Shown here one piece after another: positions 9,863 through 19,470 of a DNA stretch of 64,000 bases. The notes beneath the pieces were generated by a model. It was not told the origin of the DNA. It searched no databases and saw only the letters and a list, made by a program, of their open reading frames with translations. The position numbers and the translations under genes were made by a program. Source of the stretch: Polynucleobacter sp. 80A-SIGWE (GTDB taxonomy: Bacteria > Pseudomonadota > Gammaproteobacteria > Burkholderiales > Burkholderiaceae). The first letter of the stretch is position 1. Each line of letters starts with the position of its first letter. The stretch lies in the NCBI RefSeq assembly GCF_018882295.1, contig NZ_JACVOR010000001.1, forward strand, positions 434,001 to 498,000. The letters are read 5' to 3'.

Positions 9863-9873
9863 CCTAATTTAGG
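9863..9873. promoter_or_regulatory. Small dyad in the bioA/bioB divergent promoter region
   Basis: The 89-bp gap between the divergent bioA and bioB starts contains a perfect dyad, CCTAA-T-TTAGG. A TTGACC hexamer lies at 9847-9852 and a TG-extended -10-like TATGTT at 9885-9890. The spacing does not make a textbook sigma70 pair. None of the known biotin operators that I can recall (BirA, BioR, BioQ types) is evident. This is a weak operator candidate only. Confidence 0.25.
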
Positions 9874-9926
9874 CCTGTATCTGTTATGTTTATGCCTTGA
9901 ATTGATCTATTTTCTGGAATTCGACC

Positions 9927-10964
9927 ATGCAGGCCACCCAAACTACTGAAAAACCCCTCACCCAAGTCAAGTCTCAAAAGGATTTGCATAAAGAGGTCGA
10001 CGCATCAGGCGCTTGGTCGGTGGCTCAAATTGAGGCTCTATTTGCCCTCCCCTTCAGTGAATTAATGTTCAAGGCGCAAGAGACCCATCGCGCTAACTTC
10101 CCTGATGGTGACGTGGAATTAGCTACGCTCTTGTCAATTAAGACTGGCGGCTGCCCCGAGGATTGTGGTTATTGCCCCCAGGCAGCACGTTACGACACCG
10201 ACGTGAAGGCCAATAAGTTGATGGATCTGGACGAGGTGCTTGAGGCCGCTAAGGCTGCCAAGGCTGCCGGATCTAACCGTTTTTGTATGGGTGCCGCTTG
10301 GCGGGAACCCAAAGACCGCGATATTGAAAAAGTCACCGCCATGATTAAGGGTGTGAAGGCCTTAGGCCTTGAAACCTGCGCCACCCTAGGGATGCTAGAG
10401 GCTAATCAGGCTCAAGCCCTTCAGGAGGCCGGCTTAGACTTCTATAACCACAATTTGGATACCAGCGAGGACTTCTATCGCTCAGTCATCTCTACTCGGG
10501 GATATCAAGACCGTTTAGATACGATTTCTAATGTACGTGCAGCCGGCATGTCAGTGTGTTGCGGCGGTATTGTGGGTATGGGTGAGTCCCGTGAACAGCG
10601 TGCGGCGTTCTTGGCACGTTTGGCCAATTTAAGCCCGTATCCAGAGTCCGTTCCAATTAACCACCTGGTTCCTGTTGCAGGTACCCCATTAGAAGATCAG
10701 AAGCCCTTAGATCCGCTGGAATTCGTCAGAACCATTGCTGTAGCTCGTATCACGATGCCACGTGCACGAGTGCGTTTATCAGCTGGTCGACAGGAGCTTG
10801 GCAGGGCAGTTCAGGCCATGTGCTTCCAGGCTGGCGCAAATTCTATTTTCTATGGTGAGCAACTACTCACTACCGGTAATCCCGAGGCAGAACAAGACCG
10901 AGAGCTTTTGGCTGAGTTAGGTTTGAAGACTAAGCAAAGCTGCAAAGCAGAGGTTTTGGTCTAG
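9927..10964 (+). CDS. bioB: Biotin synthase (radical SAM)
   Basis: BioB inserts sulfur into dethiobiotin to make biotin. The 345-residue protein carries the radical-SAM cluster motif C-x3-C-x2-C in [12 protein letters not shown] near residue 75, preceded by TLLSIKTGG. It also has [37 protein letters not shown] and the second cluster region with Arg in [13 protein letters not shown]. All cluster ligands seem present. An unusual lysine/glutamine-rich leader of about 25 residues precedes the core. It is followed 13 bp later by coq7. No bioC or bioH is in the window. Confidence 0.97.
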   Translation: MQATQTTEKPLTQVKSQKDLHKEVDASGAWSVAQIEALFALPFSELMFKAQETHRANFPDGDVELATLLSIKTGGCPEDCGYCPQAARYDTDVKANKLMDLDEVLEAAKAAKAAGSNRFCMGAAWREPKDRDIEKVTAMIKGVKALGLETCATLGMLEANQAQALQEAGLDFYNHNLDTSEDFYRSVISTRGYQDRLDTISNVRAAGMSVCCGGIVGMGESREQRAAFLARLANLSPYPESVPINHLVPVAGTPLEDQKPLDPLEFVRTIAVARITMPRARVRLSAGRQELGRAVQAMCFQAGANSIFYGEQLLTTGNPEAEQDRELLAELGLKTKQSCKAEVLV

Positions 10965-10977
10965 TTTTTACAAGCCT

Positions 10978-11607
10978 ATGGCGCTAATTGATCGCTTCAT
11001 TATTGAGTTTGATACAGCCTTGCGCTCGGTAGTTGGGGGTGCTCATGCTCATCGCCCAACTCCAGGTTCGGATGTTCAATCTACTGCTTTGCTAGATGTC
11101 AAAGAGCGAGAGCACGCTGCTGGATTAATGCGTGTAAATCATGTGGGTGAGGTTTGTGCCCAAGCTCTCTATCAGTCGCAAAAATTAGTGGCCCGTAATC
11201 CTGAAATTCGACAGATGTTGGATCACTCTGGCCAAGAGGAAATGGACCATTTAGCTTGGTGCGAAACACGCCTTCAAGAGCTAGGCTCGCACACGAGTTA
11301 TCTCAATCCAATTTGGTATGCAGGATCCTTTGCAATCGGCTTGGCTGCTGGCTTAGCGGGCGATAGGTGGAGTCTTGGATTTGTTGCTGAAACAGAAAAA
11401 CAAGTAGAGAATCACCTCGAAAGCCATCTCCAAAAATTGCCTGCAGAAGATGAGCGTTCTCGAGCTATTGTTGATCAAATGCGCATTGATGAAATCGAGC
11501 ATGGACAAGCTGCAATTTCTGCTGGTGGTGCGGTCTTGCCGGAGCCGATTCAGAAGCTAATGCAGGCGATGTCAAAAGTCATGACGAGCACTGCTTACAA
11601 AATCTAG
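10978..11607 (+). CDS. coq7: 3-demethoxyubiquinol 3-hydroxylase (Coq7 type)
   Basis: This is a di-iron monooxygenase for a late ring hydroxylation of ubiquinone synthesis. In 209 residues the repeated ferritin-like ligand motifs are visible: [15 protein letters not shown] (Glu), [17 protein letters not shown] (E-x2-H), [14 protein letters not shown] (Glu) and [16 protein letters not shown] (E-x2-H). The central segment [21 protein letters not shown] is the hydrophobic membrane-contact region. An N-terminal extension of about 45 residues precedes the di-iron core, as in Burkholderiales homologues. It is the last gene before the regulatory region of the dcw cluster; no terminator with a T-run is obvious after it. 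Confidence 0.93.
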   Translation: MALIDRFIIEFDTALRSVVGGAHAHRPTPGSDVQSTALLDVKEREHAAGLMRVNHVGEVCAQALYQSQKLVARNPEIRQMLDHSGQEEMDHLAWCETRLQELGSHTSYLNPIWYAGSFAIGLAAGLAGDRWSLGFVAETEKQVENHLESHLQKLPAEDERSRAIVDQMRIDEIEHGQAAISAGGAVLPEPIQKLMQAMSKVMTSTAYKI

Positions 11608-11637
11608 TTCTAAATTAATTATTTTGCATATTTTTAT

Positions 11638-11667
11638 TTGGAATACTGTTTATTAATACAGTATATT
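11638..11667 (+). promoter_or_regulatory. LexA (SOS) box inside a sigma70-like promoter
   Basis: At 11644-11663 the sequence reads TACTGTTTATTAATACAGTA, a CTGT-N8-ACAG palindrome matching 17 of 20 positions of the enterobacterial SOS consensus. It lies between TTGGAA (-35, 11638-11643) and TATATT (-10, 11662-11667, 18-bp spacer) on the plus strand, so a bound repressor would block this promoter. Predicted transcription starts near 11674 and runs toward mraZ, about 205 bp away. No convincing ORF lies between, so the transcript would be a long mraZ leader or a small RNA. Betaproteobacterial LexA uses the same motif (family knowledge); binding here is inference. Confidence 0.6.
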
Positions 11668-11773
11668 TATCCATTATTGGGCTAAATAGCTAAGACCTAT
11701 TCTTAAGTATATTTTCCAAGCCGTTGTTTCAAGTAGCATTTTTATAGTCACCATTTTATCAACACATGACGCT

Positions 11774-11824
11774 AAGTGTTTGTAATCACTAGGAAATTTC
11801 CTAAAAAATTACCCAAAAACACTT
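11774..11824. promoter_or_regulatory. Nested inverted repeats upstream of the mraZ promoter
   Basis: A perfect 14-bp palindrome TAGGAAATTTCCTA sits at 11790-11803. It is flanked by a second, nearly concentric inverted repeat, AAGTGTTT at 11774-11781 and AAACACTT at 11817-11824. The right arm runs into the -35 hexamer of the mraZ promoter. The surrounding DNA is very AT-rich, which raises the chance of accidental palindromes. It could be an operator for an unidentified dimeric regulator. Confidence 0.35.
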
Positions 11825-11851
11825 GACCCTCTTATTGCGATCCTCTAAAGT
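11823..11851 (+). promoter_or_regulatory. Sigma70 promoter of the dcw cluster (mraZ promoter)
   Basis: TTGACC (11823-11828) and TAAAGT (11846-11851) are separated by exactly 17 bp. Predicted start of transcription is near 11858, giving a leader of only about 20 nt before the mraZ ATG. The first MraZ box begins at the last base of the -10 element, an arrangement suited to autorepression. Confidence 0.6.
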
Positions 11852-11875
11852 GGGAGGAAGTGTGAAAAAGTGGGG
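11851..11875 (+). promoter_or_regulatory. Three MraZ-binding repeats
   Basis: The pentamers TGGGA (11851-11855), TGTGA (11861-11865) and TGGGG (11871-11875) recur with a strict 10-bp period and 5-bp spacers, ending 3 bp before the mraZ start codon. Known MraZ operators are TGGGN direct repeats with 5-nt spacers, so this is very probably the autoregulatory site. The middle copy departs from consensus at its third base. The repeats also cover the ribosome-binding region. Confidence 0.75.
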
Positions 11876-11878
11876 TAA

Positions 11879-12310
11879 ATGGTGTTTCAAGGTGCGTCAG
11901 CTCTCAATTTAGATGCAAAAGGCCGCATGTCTGTGCCGGCAAAGCATCGTGACGCCTTGTTAGTTCAAGGTGAGGGCCGAGTTACGCTCACAAAACACCC
12001 TGATGGATGCCTCTTGTTGTTCCCCCGCCCTGAGTGGGAAACATTCCGATCACGTGTCGCGCAATTGCCGATGGATGCCCATTGGTGGCGCCGAATCTTC
12101 CTTGGTAATGCTGCAGAAGTAGATTTGGACAGCGCAGGAAGAATTTTGGTGAGCCCAGAGTTGCGATCAGCCGCCGGTATTGAAAAAGAAGTGATGCTAC
12201 TCGGTATGGGTAGCCATCTGGAGTTGTGGGACGCCGCTACTTACGCTGCAAAAGAACAGGCTGCCATTGCACAAGGTATGCCTGAAGCCCTGAAGCAATT
12301 TAATTTTTGA
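11879..12310 (+). CDS. mraZ: Transcriptional regulator MraZ
   Basis: MraZ is a DNA-binding protein that represses its own dcw promoter. The 143-residue protein has two SpoVT/AbrB-type swapped-hairpin domains: the first contains [15 protein letters not shown], the second [16 protein letters not shown]. The start ([16 protein letters not shown]) matches family starts and sits directly after the third MraZ box. It is the first gene of the division/cell-wall cluster and is followed 12 bp later by rsmH. Confidence 0.96.
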   Translation: MVFQGASALNLDAKGRMSVPAKHRDALLVQGEGRVTLTKHPDGCLLLFPRPEWETFRSRVAQLPMDAHWWRRIFLGNAAEVDLDSAGRILVSPELRSAAGIEKEVMLLGMGSHLELWDAATYAAKEQAAIAQGMPEALKQFNF

Positions 12311-12322
12311 TGACAGGGTGCC

Positions 12323-13273
12323 ATGAACATAACTCATCGCCCAGTATTACTGGCCGAGGCGGTGACGGCGCTGATCAGTGGCCCACGCATCACCTCTCCC
12401 GAAGCATCAAAAAATCCACTCTTGATCGATGGAACCTTTGGGCGTGGCGGACATACGCAAGCACTGCTTTCACAATTGCCTTCGAGCGCGCGAATGATTT
12501 CCTTCGACAAGGATTTAGATGCGATCGCAGTCGCGGAAAAAATCAACGATCCACGTTTACGAATCGTGCACGACAGTTTTGCGCAGATGGATCAGTATGC
12601 GGAGCCAGAATCAGTCGATGGCATTTTGTTAGATCTTGGCATCAGCTCTCCGCAGGTGGACGAAGCACATCGCGGCTTTTCCTTTCGCAAGGATGGTCCA
12701 CTCGATATGCGCATGAACACGGATCATGGTTTAACAGCAGCAGAATGGTTGGAGCAAGCATCACAAGAGGACATCACGCGCGTGATTAAGACTTATGGTG
12801 AAGAACGTTTTGCATTTCAGATCGCAAAAGCTATCGTAGCTAAGCGAGAAGAGGGTCTGTCACCAAAAACAACTTTGCAATTAGCAAGCTTGGTTGCCAG
12901 CGTCGTTCGCACAAGAGAAATTGGGCAAGACCCAGCTACGAGAACTTTTCAGGCCTTACGTATTTTTATTAATCGCGAGTTAGAAGATTTAGAGCTCGGA
13001 TTAAAAGCTGCGCTCAATTTATTGAAGCCGGGCGCTCGATTGGCAGTGATTAGTTTTCATTCGCTAGAGGATCGCATTGTTAAGCAATTTCTGCAGTCAC
13101 ATGCGAAGGTTGAGGTGCCTCGTGGTTTGCCAGTTCGCGATCGAGATTTACCGCAAAGCGCCTTAGAAATTATTGGACGTGTTAAGCCAAGTGATGAAGA
13201 GGTTCGAGAGAATCCTCGTGCCCGTTCAGCCATCATGCGAGTTGCTGAAAAACGTGCGGGAGTGCTAGCTTGA
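12323..13273 (+). CDS. rsmH: 16S rRNA (cytosine-1402-N4)-methyltransferase
   Basis: RsmH (MraW) methylates N4 of C1402 in 16S rRNA. The 316 residues show [10 protein letters not shown] at the N-terminus, the SAM-binding [54 protein letters not shown], and the C-terminal [18 protein letters not shown] and [17 protein letters not shown]. Its stop overlaps the ftsL start by 4 nt. Confidence 0.97.
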   Translation: MNITHRPVLLAEAVTALISGPRITSPEASKNPLLIDGTFGRGGHTQALLSQLPSSARMISFDKDLDAIAVAEKINDPRLRIVHDSFAQMDQYAEPESVDGILLDLGISSPQVDEAHRGFSFRKDGPLDMRMNTDHGLTAAEWLEQASQEDITRVIKTYGEERFAFQIAKAIVAKREEGLSPKTTLQLASLVASVVRTREIGQDPATRTFQALRIFINRELEDLELGLKAALNLLKPGARLAVISFHSLEDRIVKQFLQSHAKVEVPRGLPVRDRDLPQSALEIIGRVKPSDEEVRENPRARSAIMRVAEKRAGVLA

Positions 13274-13536
13274 ATCGCGCTACGCTGACCTTACTTATTT
13301 TGCTATTGGTTTGCGCCCTCTCTTTGGTTGCAGCACAGCAGCGTGCACGCAAATTATTTATCTCCTTGGAACGTGCACAAATTGAAGAGCGCAAACTGAA
13401 TCAAGATTGGTTGCGCTTAGAGTATGAGCAGCGCAACCTTTCTAAGTCTGCACGTATTCGTGATGTTGCTCGTAATCAGTTACACATGGTTCCCATCTCT
13501 CCAGAGCGTACTTTGTACTTGAAGGAGGCTAGATGA
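13270..13536 (+). CDS. ftsL: Cell division protein FtsL
   Basis: FtsL is a small bitopic divisome protein that works with FtsB and FtsQ to activate FtsW-FtsI. The 88 residues have a short cytoplasmic N-terminus, one membrane helix ([17 protein letters not shown]), and a periplasmic coiled-coil region rich in heptad Leu and charged residues ([18 protein letters not shown] to [12 protein letters not shown]). Identity rests on this architecture and on position between rsmH and ftsI, since FtsL diverges fast. The start TTG or ATG choice is settled by the 4-nt overlap with rsmH. It overlaps ftsI by 4 nt. Confidence 0.93.
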   Translation: MNRATLTLLILLLVCALSLVAAQQRARKLFISLERAQIEERKLNQDWLRLEYEQRNLSKSARIRDVARNQLHMVPISPERTLYLKEAR

Positions 13537-15305
13537 GGCCGGTAGGTTTTTCAACTACGCCAAATTTAGTATTGCGTCTGCCAATGTGGCGGTCACGTCT
13601 GATGCTGTTCATGTTGTTCTTCGTCTTCATGTTGCTCTTAATTCGCGCATTCTGGATTCAGGGTCCGGGAAATGCTTTCTATGAAGCTAAAGGTGTGCGC
13701 GGTACTCAGCGTGAGTTGGAGTTGCCTGCTTCCCGTGGAAAAATATTAGATCGCAATGGTCAAGTGATTGCTACCAGCTTGGAAGCAAAGTCAGTGATTG
13801 CCTATAACGACACTGTGCCTGATGATTTAGCTGCAGATAAAGTGCAGAAATTAGCAAGTCTTTTGCAGATTAGCGAAGCAGAGTTGCGTAAAAAGCTAAG
13901 AGAAGAGCGTAAGCAAATTTTCTTAAAGCGCCAAGTAGACCCAGAAGTGGCGCAACAGATTAAGCAATTAGAAATTCCGGGCATTGGCTTAAATAATGAA
14001 TATCGTCGCTTCTATCCTGAGGGTGAGGCGATGGCGCACGTCGTTGGTTTTACTAATGTGGAAGACCGTGGTCAAGAGGGTATGGAGCTCTCTCGGGAAA
14101 AAGAACTAGCTGGACATCCAGGCGCTCGTCGAGTGGTTGTGGATCGCCTCGGTCGTGTTGTTGAAGATGTTGCGATTTTGCAGTTGCCACAAAATGGTAA
14201 AGATTTGCAACTCTCTATTGATAGCAAGATTCAGTTTCTGGCTTATAACGCGGTTAAGAATGCAGTTGAGCAACATCGTGCCAGCGCTGGTGGTGCGGTG
14301 GTATTAGATACTCAGACTGGTGAGATCTTAGCCTTAGCAAATTACCCGAGCTACAACCCGAACGATCGTAAGAAGCTGACGGGTGAGCAGTTGCGTAATC
14401 GTGTTTTAACTGACACCTTTGAGCCTGGCTCAACGATGAAGCCCTTAACGGTAGCGATTGCTTTAGAGAAGGGTGTAATCACTCCTACTACCAATATGGC
14501 AATTGGTGCCAAATATTTAGTTGGTCCAAAGCCGATTACCGATACGCATCCATACGGCAACCTCACTGTTGCGCAAATTATTCAAAAATCGAGCAATATT
14601 GGTACGGCCAAAATTGCGATGAACAATTTATCCGCTGAAGAGATGTGGAATTTCTACACATCAGTTGGTTTGGGTCAGGCGCCGAAGATTGGCTTTCCTG
14701 GTGCTGTAGCTGGTACTGTGCATCCCTTTAAAAAATGGATGCCAACTGACCAGGCGCGGATTGCCTTTGGTTATGGCATTTCAGGCTCACTCTTTCAGGT
14801 GGCGCGTGCTTATACGATCTTTGCGCGTGATGGTGAATTGGTGCCGCTTACGATTGAGCGTAGTCCAGAATTTAAGCCTGGTACACACGTCATTTCTGCT
14901 AAGACAGCTATTGAGATGCGCAGCATGATGGAGTCAGTAACAGAGCCAGGTGGTACCGCCATTAAAGCGCAAGCTGAAGGTTATCGAGTTGGTGGAAAAA
15001 CAGGTACAGCCCATAAATTGGTAGGTAAGGGGTATGGGAATAAATACCGCGCTTACTTTGCAGGCTTGGCACCCATTAGTGCCCCACGCATTGTGGTGGC
15101 CGTCATGATTGATGAGCCGACTGGTGGTAGCCACTACGGTGGGGATGTTGCAGCACCAGTGTTTTCTACTATCGTGAGTGAGACTCTGCGTACCTTAAAT
15201 GTCTTGCCGGATAGCCCGCTTAAGCAGAAAGCAATGCAGGATCAAAGTCCTGTCGTAATACAGAGTGCCGCAGTCAAAACAAATACAGCGGTTTTAAAAA
15301 GATGA
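13533..15305 (+). CDS. ftsI: Peptidoglycan D,D-transpeptidase FtsI (penicillin-binding protein 3)
   Basis: This septal transpeptidase cross-links peptidoglycan at division. The 590 residues have one N-terminal membrane helix (LMLFMLFFVFMLLLIRAFW), the PBP dimerisation domain beginning LPASRGKILDRNGQVIA, and the transpeptidase domain with all three active-site motifs: SxxK in PGSTMKPLT, SxN in SSN (QKSSNIG), and KTGT in VGGKTGTAHK. A C-terminal tail of about 35 residues rich in Gln/Val/Thr follows the domain. It overlaps ftsL and murE by 4 nt each. Confidence 0.97.
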   Translation: MRPVGFSTTPNLVLRLPMWRSRLMLFMLFFVFMLLLIRAFWIQGPGNAFYEAKGVRGTQRELELPASRGKILDRNGQVIATSLEAKSVIAYNDTVPDDLAADKVQKLASLLQISEAELRKKLREERKQIFLKRQVDPEVAQQIKQLEIPGIGLNNEYRRFYPEGEAMAHVVGFTNVEDRGQEGMELSREKELAGHPGARRVVVDRLGRVVEDVAILQLPQNGKDLQLSIDSKIQFLAYNAVKNAVEQHRASAGGAVVLDTQTGEILALANYPSYNPNDRKKLTGEQLRNRVLTDTFEPGSTMKPLTVAIALEKGVITPTTNMAIGAKYLVGPKPITDTHPYGNLTVAQIIQKSSNIGTAKIAMNNLSAEEMWNFYTSVGLGQAPKIGFPGAVAGTVHPFKKWMPTDQARIAFGYGISGSLFQVARAYTIFARDGELVPLTIERSPEFKPGTHVISAKTAIEMRSMMESVTEPGGTAIKAQAEGYRVGGKTGTAHKLVGKGYGNKYRAYFAGLAPISAPRIVVAVMIDEPTGGSHYGGDVAAPVFSTIVSETLRTLNVLPDSPLKQKAMQDQSPVVIQSAAVKTNTAVLKR

Positions 15306-16855
15306 TGGCAATGATTAATATCGAACCCCATCTCTTGATCTCTCATTTACGTGATCTCACATCAGCAGATGCAAAAGCAACTGCTGATAGTCGTCAAATT
15401 CAATCTGGCGATATCTTCTTCGCATATCCTGTTGGTCATGGCAATGCTTTGCGTGATGGTCGTGATTACATTGCAGCCGCCTTGGCAAATGGTGCAGCAG
15501 CGGTTGTATTTGATCCCGCAGATGGTGTTGCTAACGAATACTTAGACCGCTCAGAATGCTTTGCTGTTGATAATTTATCCAGCCTAGCTGGAGAGCTCTG
15601 TGCTGAGTGGTATGACTATCCAAGTAAACAGCTCAATGTTATCGGCGTTACCGGCACCAATGGCAAAACCAGTATTACTCAGTGGCTGGCACAGGCTTTG
15701 GATGAGTCCAACCATCGCACTGCAGTTTTGGGTACTTTGGGTACCGGTTTCCCGGGAGCGTTAATCGAGACTGGTTACACCACACCAGATGCGCCACGTT
15801 TACAGACTCAATTAAAAGAATTGCTCGATGCAGGTGCTCAGCAGGTGGCCATTGAGATTTCTTCTCATGCGCTCGATCAAGATCGCATTTCTGGTTTGGA
15901 TGTGCGTACTGCGGTATTTACCAATTTAACTCAAGATCACTTGGATTATCACGGCACGATGGGTGAATACGCCGAGGCAAAAGCGAAGCTGTTCCAATTG
16001 CCTCAACTTGAAAATGCCATCATCAATTTTGACGACGCATTTGGGCGCGAATTAGCAATGAAGCTCCTCGCTGTCGACGGCCCTCAAGTATGGGGCTACG
16101 CATTCAGTAGTAATGCATTTGCCGGATTTGAAAAATTTGGCGATCGTCTGAAGCGCACCTATACAGAAAACACCCTGTTTACAAGTGCTGGCTATGACTC
16201 TCAATTTAACTGTGATGCATCAGGTTCAAGCACTGTTCAACTTGCAGTATTGGGTGAATTTAATCTGAGTAATTGCCTTGCCGTTTGGACGGTTCTGTTG
16301 GCCCAAGGCTTGAGCACCAGTGAAGCCTCTAAGCGCATGAATAAGTTGAGTGCCGTTCCAGGTCGGATGGAACTGATTCGCTTAAATAAAACGCAGAGAA
16401 CTGAGGGTCCATTAATTGTTGTGGACTATGCGCATACCCCAGATGCCCTCGCTAAAGCATTGAATGCATTGCGCCCCATTGCAAATCAACGTAATGGAAA
16501 AGTATGGTGTGTCTTCGGTTGCGGTGGTGATCGAGATTCAGGTAAGCGCCCACAAATGGGGCGTGCAGCGCAAGAGTTTGCTGATCATGTTGTGATTACG
16601 AGTGATAACCCCAGATCTGAAGAACCGAATTCTATTATTGCCATGATCCAAGCTGGTATGTCAGGCGATCTATCGAATGTGCAAGCATTGCCCGATAGAG
16701 CAGCTGCCATTATGGCTGCGGTCCGACATGCCGACATCCAGGATATTGTTCTAGTTGCTGGTAAAGGACATGAGTCTACTCAAGAGATCAATGGCAAGAA
16801 ATTTGATTTTTCTGACCAAGAGCATATTCGTTTGGCTGCAGGGGGTGGCGTATGA
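15302..16855 (+). CDS. murE: UDP-N-acetylmuramoyl-L-alanyl-D-glutamate--2,6-diaminopimelate ligase
   Basis: MurE adds the third residue of the peptidoglycan stem peptide in the cytoplasm. The 517-residue protein has the ATP loop GVTGTNGKTSITQW near residue 119, the carbamylated-Lys region, and HTPDALAKALNAL. The amino-acid-selecting motif is DNPR (TSDNPRSEEP), which is diagnostic of meso-diaminopimelate rather than lysine. ATG at 15302 overlaps the ftsI stop as ATGA; two more Met codons follow within ten bases. It overlaps murF by 4 nt. Confidence 0.97.
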   Translation: MMAMINIEPHLLISHLRDLTSADAKATADSRQIQSGDIFFAYPVGHGNALRDGRDYIAAALANGAAAVVFDPADGVANEYLDRSECFAVDNLSSLAGELCAEWYDYPSKQLNVIGVTGTNGKTSITQWLAQALDESNHRTAVLGTLGTGFPGALIETGYTTPDAPRLQTQLKELLDAGAQQVAIEISSHALDQDRISGLDVRTAVFTNLTQDHLDYHGTMGEYAEAKAKLFQLPQLENAIINFDDAFGRELAMKLLAVDGPQVWGYAFSSNAFAGFEKFGDRLKRTYTENTLFTSAGYDSQFNCDASGSSTVQLAVLGEFNLSNCLAVWTVLLAQGLSTSEASKRMNKLSAVPGRMELIRLNKTQRTEGPLIVVDYAHTPDALAKALNALRPIANQRNGKVWCVFGCGGDRDSGKRPQMGRAAQEFADHVVITSDNPRSEEPNSIIAMIQAGMSGDLSNVQALPDRAAAIMAAVRHADIQDIVLVAGKGHESTQEINGKKFDFSDQEHIRLAAGGGV

Positions 16856-18300
16856 GTGTGCCTATGACTAGTCTCGCCCAAGTGCATGCCATGTTGCCAG
16901 GTAGTCAGTTGATTCATGCTGATGCAAAGTCTGCTGAAGGAATTTCTATTTCTCATGTTGGCAGCGATAGTCGTCAGATTCAGTCTGGTGAATTATTTAT
17001 TGCTTTGTCGGGCGATCGTTTCGATGCGCATGATTTCTTGGGTGATGTGGCAACAGCAGGTGCAAGTGCGGCGCTTATTAGTAATAAGGAAAAATGCCCT
17101 GCAAACTTACCAGCAGTATCTGTCCAAGACGTTAAACAGGGTTTGGGTGAGCTGGCAAAGGCATGGCGCGCACAGTTTTCTATCCCAGTAGCTTTGGTAA
17201 CAGGATCTAATGGCAAGACCACTGTAAAAGAGATGATTGCTTCGATCTTCAAGGCGGCTGCTGGTGAAGAGTGCACTCTAGTTACTAAAGGTAACTTCAA
17301 TAATGATATTGGCCTACCCTTAACCTTGCTACGTATGCGATCAACCGATCGCTTAGCAGTGATTGAGTTGGGGATGAATCATCCCGGCGAAACAGCAGAA
17401 CTAGCCCTGATTGCTCAAGCCAATATCGCTCTGATTAACAATGCCCAGCGCGAGCATCAAGAATTTATGGCGACTGTAGAAGCAGTTGCAAAAGAACATG
17501 CAACTGCTTTGAGTGCGCTTCCTGCAGATGGTGTAGCAGTATTTCCAGCGGATTCTGAGTTCTCTTCGGTTTGGCATCAAGCTGCCGCAGGACGCAAGGT
17601 AATTGACTTTGCTTTATCTACAGACTCGATGTTAGTCAAAGCCTCTGTGACTGGAAAGTTATTGGCTAGCGGAAGAATTGAGATTTCAACTGAACTTGGC
17701 AAACTTGAGGTTCAACTCAATACCTTAGGAAACCACAATGTGCGCAATGCCTTAGCGGCTAGTGCAGTTGCTGTAGGTGCTGGATTAAGTTTGGAGCAAA
17801 TCAAGTCCGGTTTGGAATCTTTTGTTCCGGTAAATGGACGCATGCAATCAAAGCCTTTACTTGCGGGTCGCACCTTGATTGATGATAGTTACAACGCGAA
17901 TCCTGATTCTGTAAGGGCTGCTATTGATGCGCTTAAACAATCTGGCAATGCTTCTTGGTTGGTATTGGGTGATATGGGTGAGGTAGGTGATCAAGGACCT
18001 GCGTTCCATGAGGAGGTTGGTGCCTATGCTGCCGAGCAGGGTATTAGTAAGTTATTTGCGCTCGGAGAGCAGTGCAAATTTGCAGTGCAGGGCTTTAATG
18101 ATTCGCAAAAGACTCAGCTTGCTAGCAGTGCTATGCACTTCACCACACTCGATCAGTTGCTTGAAGAGCTTAATGTGGCGCTAGCAGATCAAGAGTCAAG
18201 CAAGCAGTTGCACTTAGATATTTTGGTTAAGGGATCTCGTTTTATGCGTATGGAGCGTGTAGTACAGGCTTTATTAGAGGAGGCTAAAGCATGCTCTTGA
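16852..18300 (+). CDS. murF: UDP-N-acetylmuramoyl-tripeptide--D-alanyl-D-alanine ligase
   Basis: MurF attaches D-Ala-D-Ala to complete the pentapeptide precursor. The 482 residues show [15 protein letters not shown] in the N-terminal domain, the ATP loop [15 protein letters not shown] near residue 119, [24 protein letters not shown] and the C-terminal [16 protein letters not shown]. The usual NN-AH-L-G segment reads [12 protein letters not shown], a variant I have seen in related Betaproteobacteria. It overlaps murE by 4 nt and mraY by 10 nt. Confidence 0.97.
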   Translation: MSVPMTSLAQVHAMLPGSQLIHADAKSAEGISISHVGSDSRQIQSGELFIALSGDRFDAHDFLGDVATAGASAALISNKEKCPANLPAVSVQDVKQGLGELAKAWRAQFSIPVALVTGSNGKTTVKEMIASIFKAAAGEECTLVTKGNFNNDIGLPLTLLRMRSTDRLAVIELGMNHPGETAELALIAQANIALINNAQREHQEFMATVEAVAKEHATALSALPADGVAVFPADSEFSSVWHQAAAGRKVIDFALSTDSMLVKASVTGKLLASGRIEISTELGKLEVQLNTLGNHNVRNALAASAVAVGAGLSLEQIKSGLESFVPVNGRMQSKPLLAGRTLIDDSYNANPDSVRAAIDALKQSGNASWLVLGDMGEVGDQGPAFHEEVGAYAAEQGISKLFALGEQCKFAVQGFNDSQKTQLASSAMHFTTLDQLLEELNVALADQESSKQLHLDILVKGSRFMRMERVVQALLEEAKACS

Positions 18301-19460
18301 TATTGGCGCAATGGTTGCAGGATGATTTTGGATTTTTCCGAGTCTTTAACTACATCACTTTTAGAGCGGTAATGGCAACAGTGACTGCTTTGCTGATTGG
18401 CTTAGCGGCTGGCCCGTGGGTTATTCGTAAGTTGACTGCATTGAAGATGGGTCAAGCGGTTCGTACGGATGGCCCACAAACCCATTTAGTGAAATCAGGC
18501 ACCCCAACAATGGGTGGCGTACTGATCCTATTGGGTATTTTTATCTCCTGCATGTTGTGGGCTGATTTGAGCAATCGTTTTATTTGGATTGTGATGATTG
18601 TGACTTTTGGATTTGGCTTGGTTGGTTGGGTTGATGATTACCGCAAAGTATCGCGCAAAGATCCCAAAGGAATGGCCTCACGAGAAAAATTCTTTTGGCA
18701 GACTTTAATTGGATTATTTGCCGCTATTTATTTAGCCTTCTCGGTATCTGAAGTCAATAACCTTAAAGTCTTGCAATTGTTCTTTGATTGGCTCAAAAGC
18801 GGATTCGCTTTGGACTTGCCTGCGAAATCAAACTTACTGATTCCTTTCATGAAGGAAATTAGCTACCCATTAGGCGTAATGGGTTTCATCATTTTGAGTT
18901 ACTTAGTCATTGTTGGTAGTAGTAATGCTGTGAACTTAACTGATGGTCTTGATGGCTTGGTCATCATGCCTGTGATATTGGTTGGTGCCGCTCTAGGCGC
19001 CTTTGCTTACGTGATGGGTAATGCAATTTACGCAAAGTATCTGTTATTCCCATATATTCCTGGCGCAGGCGAACTCATGATTTTCTGTGGCGCTATGGGC
19101 GGCGCGGGGCTGGCATTCCTTTGGTACAACACACATCCTGCTCAAGTATTTATGGGTGATGTTGGTGCGCTCGCATTGGGTGGTGCACTCGGTACTATTG
19201 CCGTGATTGTTCGCCAGGAAATTGTGCTCTTTGTCATGGGCGGAATCTTTGTGGCAGAAACACTGTCAGTGATGTTGCAAGTCTTTTGGTTCAAATTTAC
19301 CAAGAAGCGTTTTGGTGAGGGCCGTCGTATTTTTAGGATGGCACCACTTCATCACCATTTCGAATTAGGTGGCTGGCGCGAAACACAGGTAGTTGTTCGC
19401 TTCTGGATCATCACCATTTTATTAGTCCTCATTGGCCTCTCCAGCCTGAAATTAAGGTAA
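18291..19460 (+). CDS. mraY: Phospho-N-acetylmuramoyl-pentapeptide transferase
   Basis: MraY makes lipid I by moving phospho-MurNAc-pentapeptide to undecaprenyl phosphate at the inner membrane. The 389-residue polytopic protein has about ten membrane helices. Family motifs are [29 protein letters not shown] (catalytic Asp pair), [33 protein letters not shown] and [14 protein letters not shown]. The 389-residue length is typical of Betaproteobacteria, somewhat longer than the 360 of E. coli because of the insert after the fourth helix. The gap to murD is 10 bp. Confidence 0.97.
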   Translation: MLLILAQWLQDDFGFFRVFNYITFRAVMATVTALLIGLAAGPWVIRKLTALKMGQAVRTDGPQTHLVKSGTPTMGGVLILLGIFISCMLWADLSNRFIWIVMIVTFGFGLVGWVDDYRKVSRKDPKGMASREKFFWQTLIGLFAAIYLAFSVSEVNNLKVLQLFFDWLKSGFALDLPAKSNLLIPFMKEISYPLGVMGFIILSYLVIVGSSNAVNLTDGLDGLVIMPVILVGAALGAFAYVMGNAIYAKYLLFPYIPGAGELMIFCGAMGGAGLAFLWYNTHPAQVFMGDVGALALGGALGTIAVIVRQEIVLFVMGGIFVAETLSVMLQVFWFKFTKKRFGEGRRIFRMAPLHHHFELGGWRETQVVVRFWIITILLVLIGLSSLKLR

Positions 19461-19470
19461 GCCAAAGAAT

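Noticed and set aside
9838..9926. Known biotin operator (BirA, BioR or BioQ type)
   Set aside because: None of these operator patterns is evident; only a short CCTAA-T-TTAGG dyad is present.
11674..11754. 26-residue minus-strand ORF between coq7 and mraZ
   Set aside because: Too short, no ribosome site, no recognisable feature, and not placed to be controlled by the LexA box.
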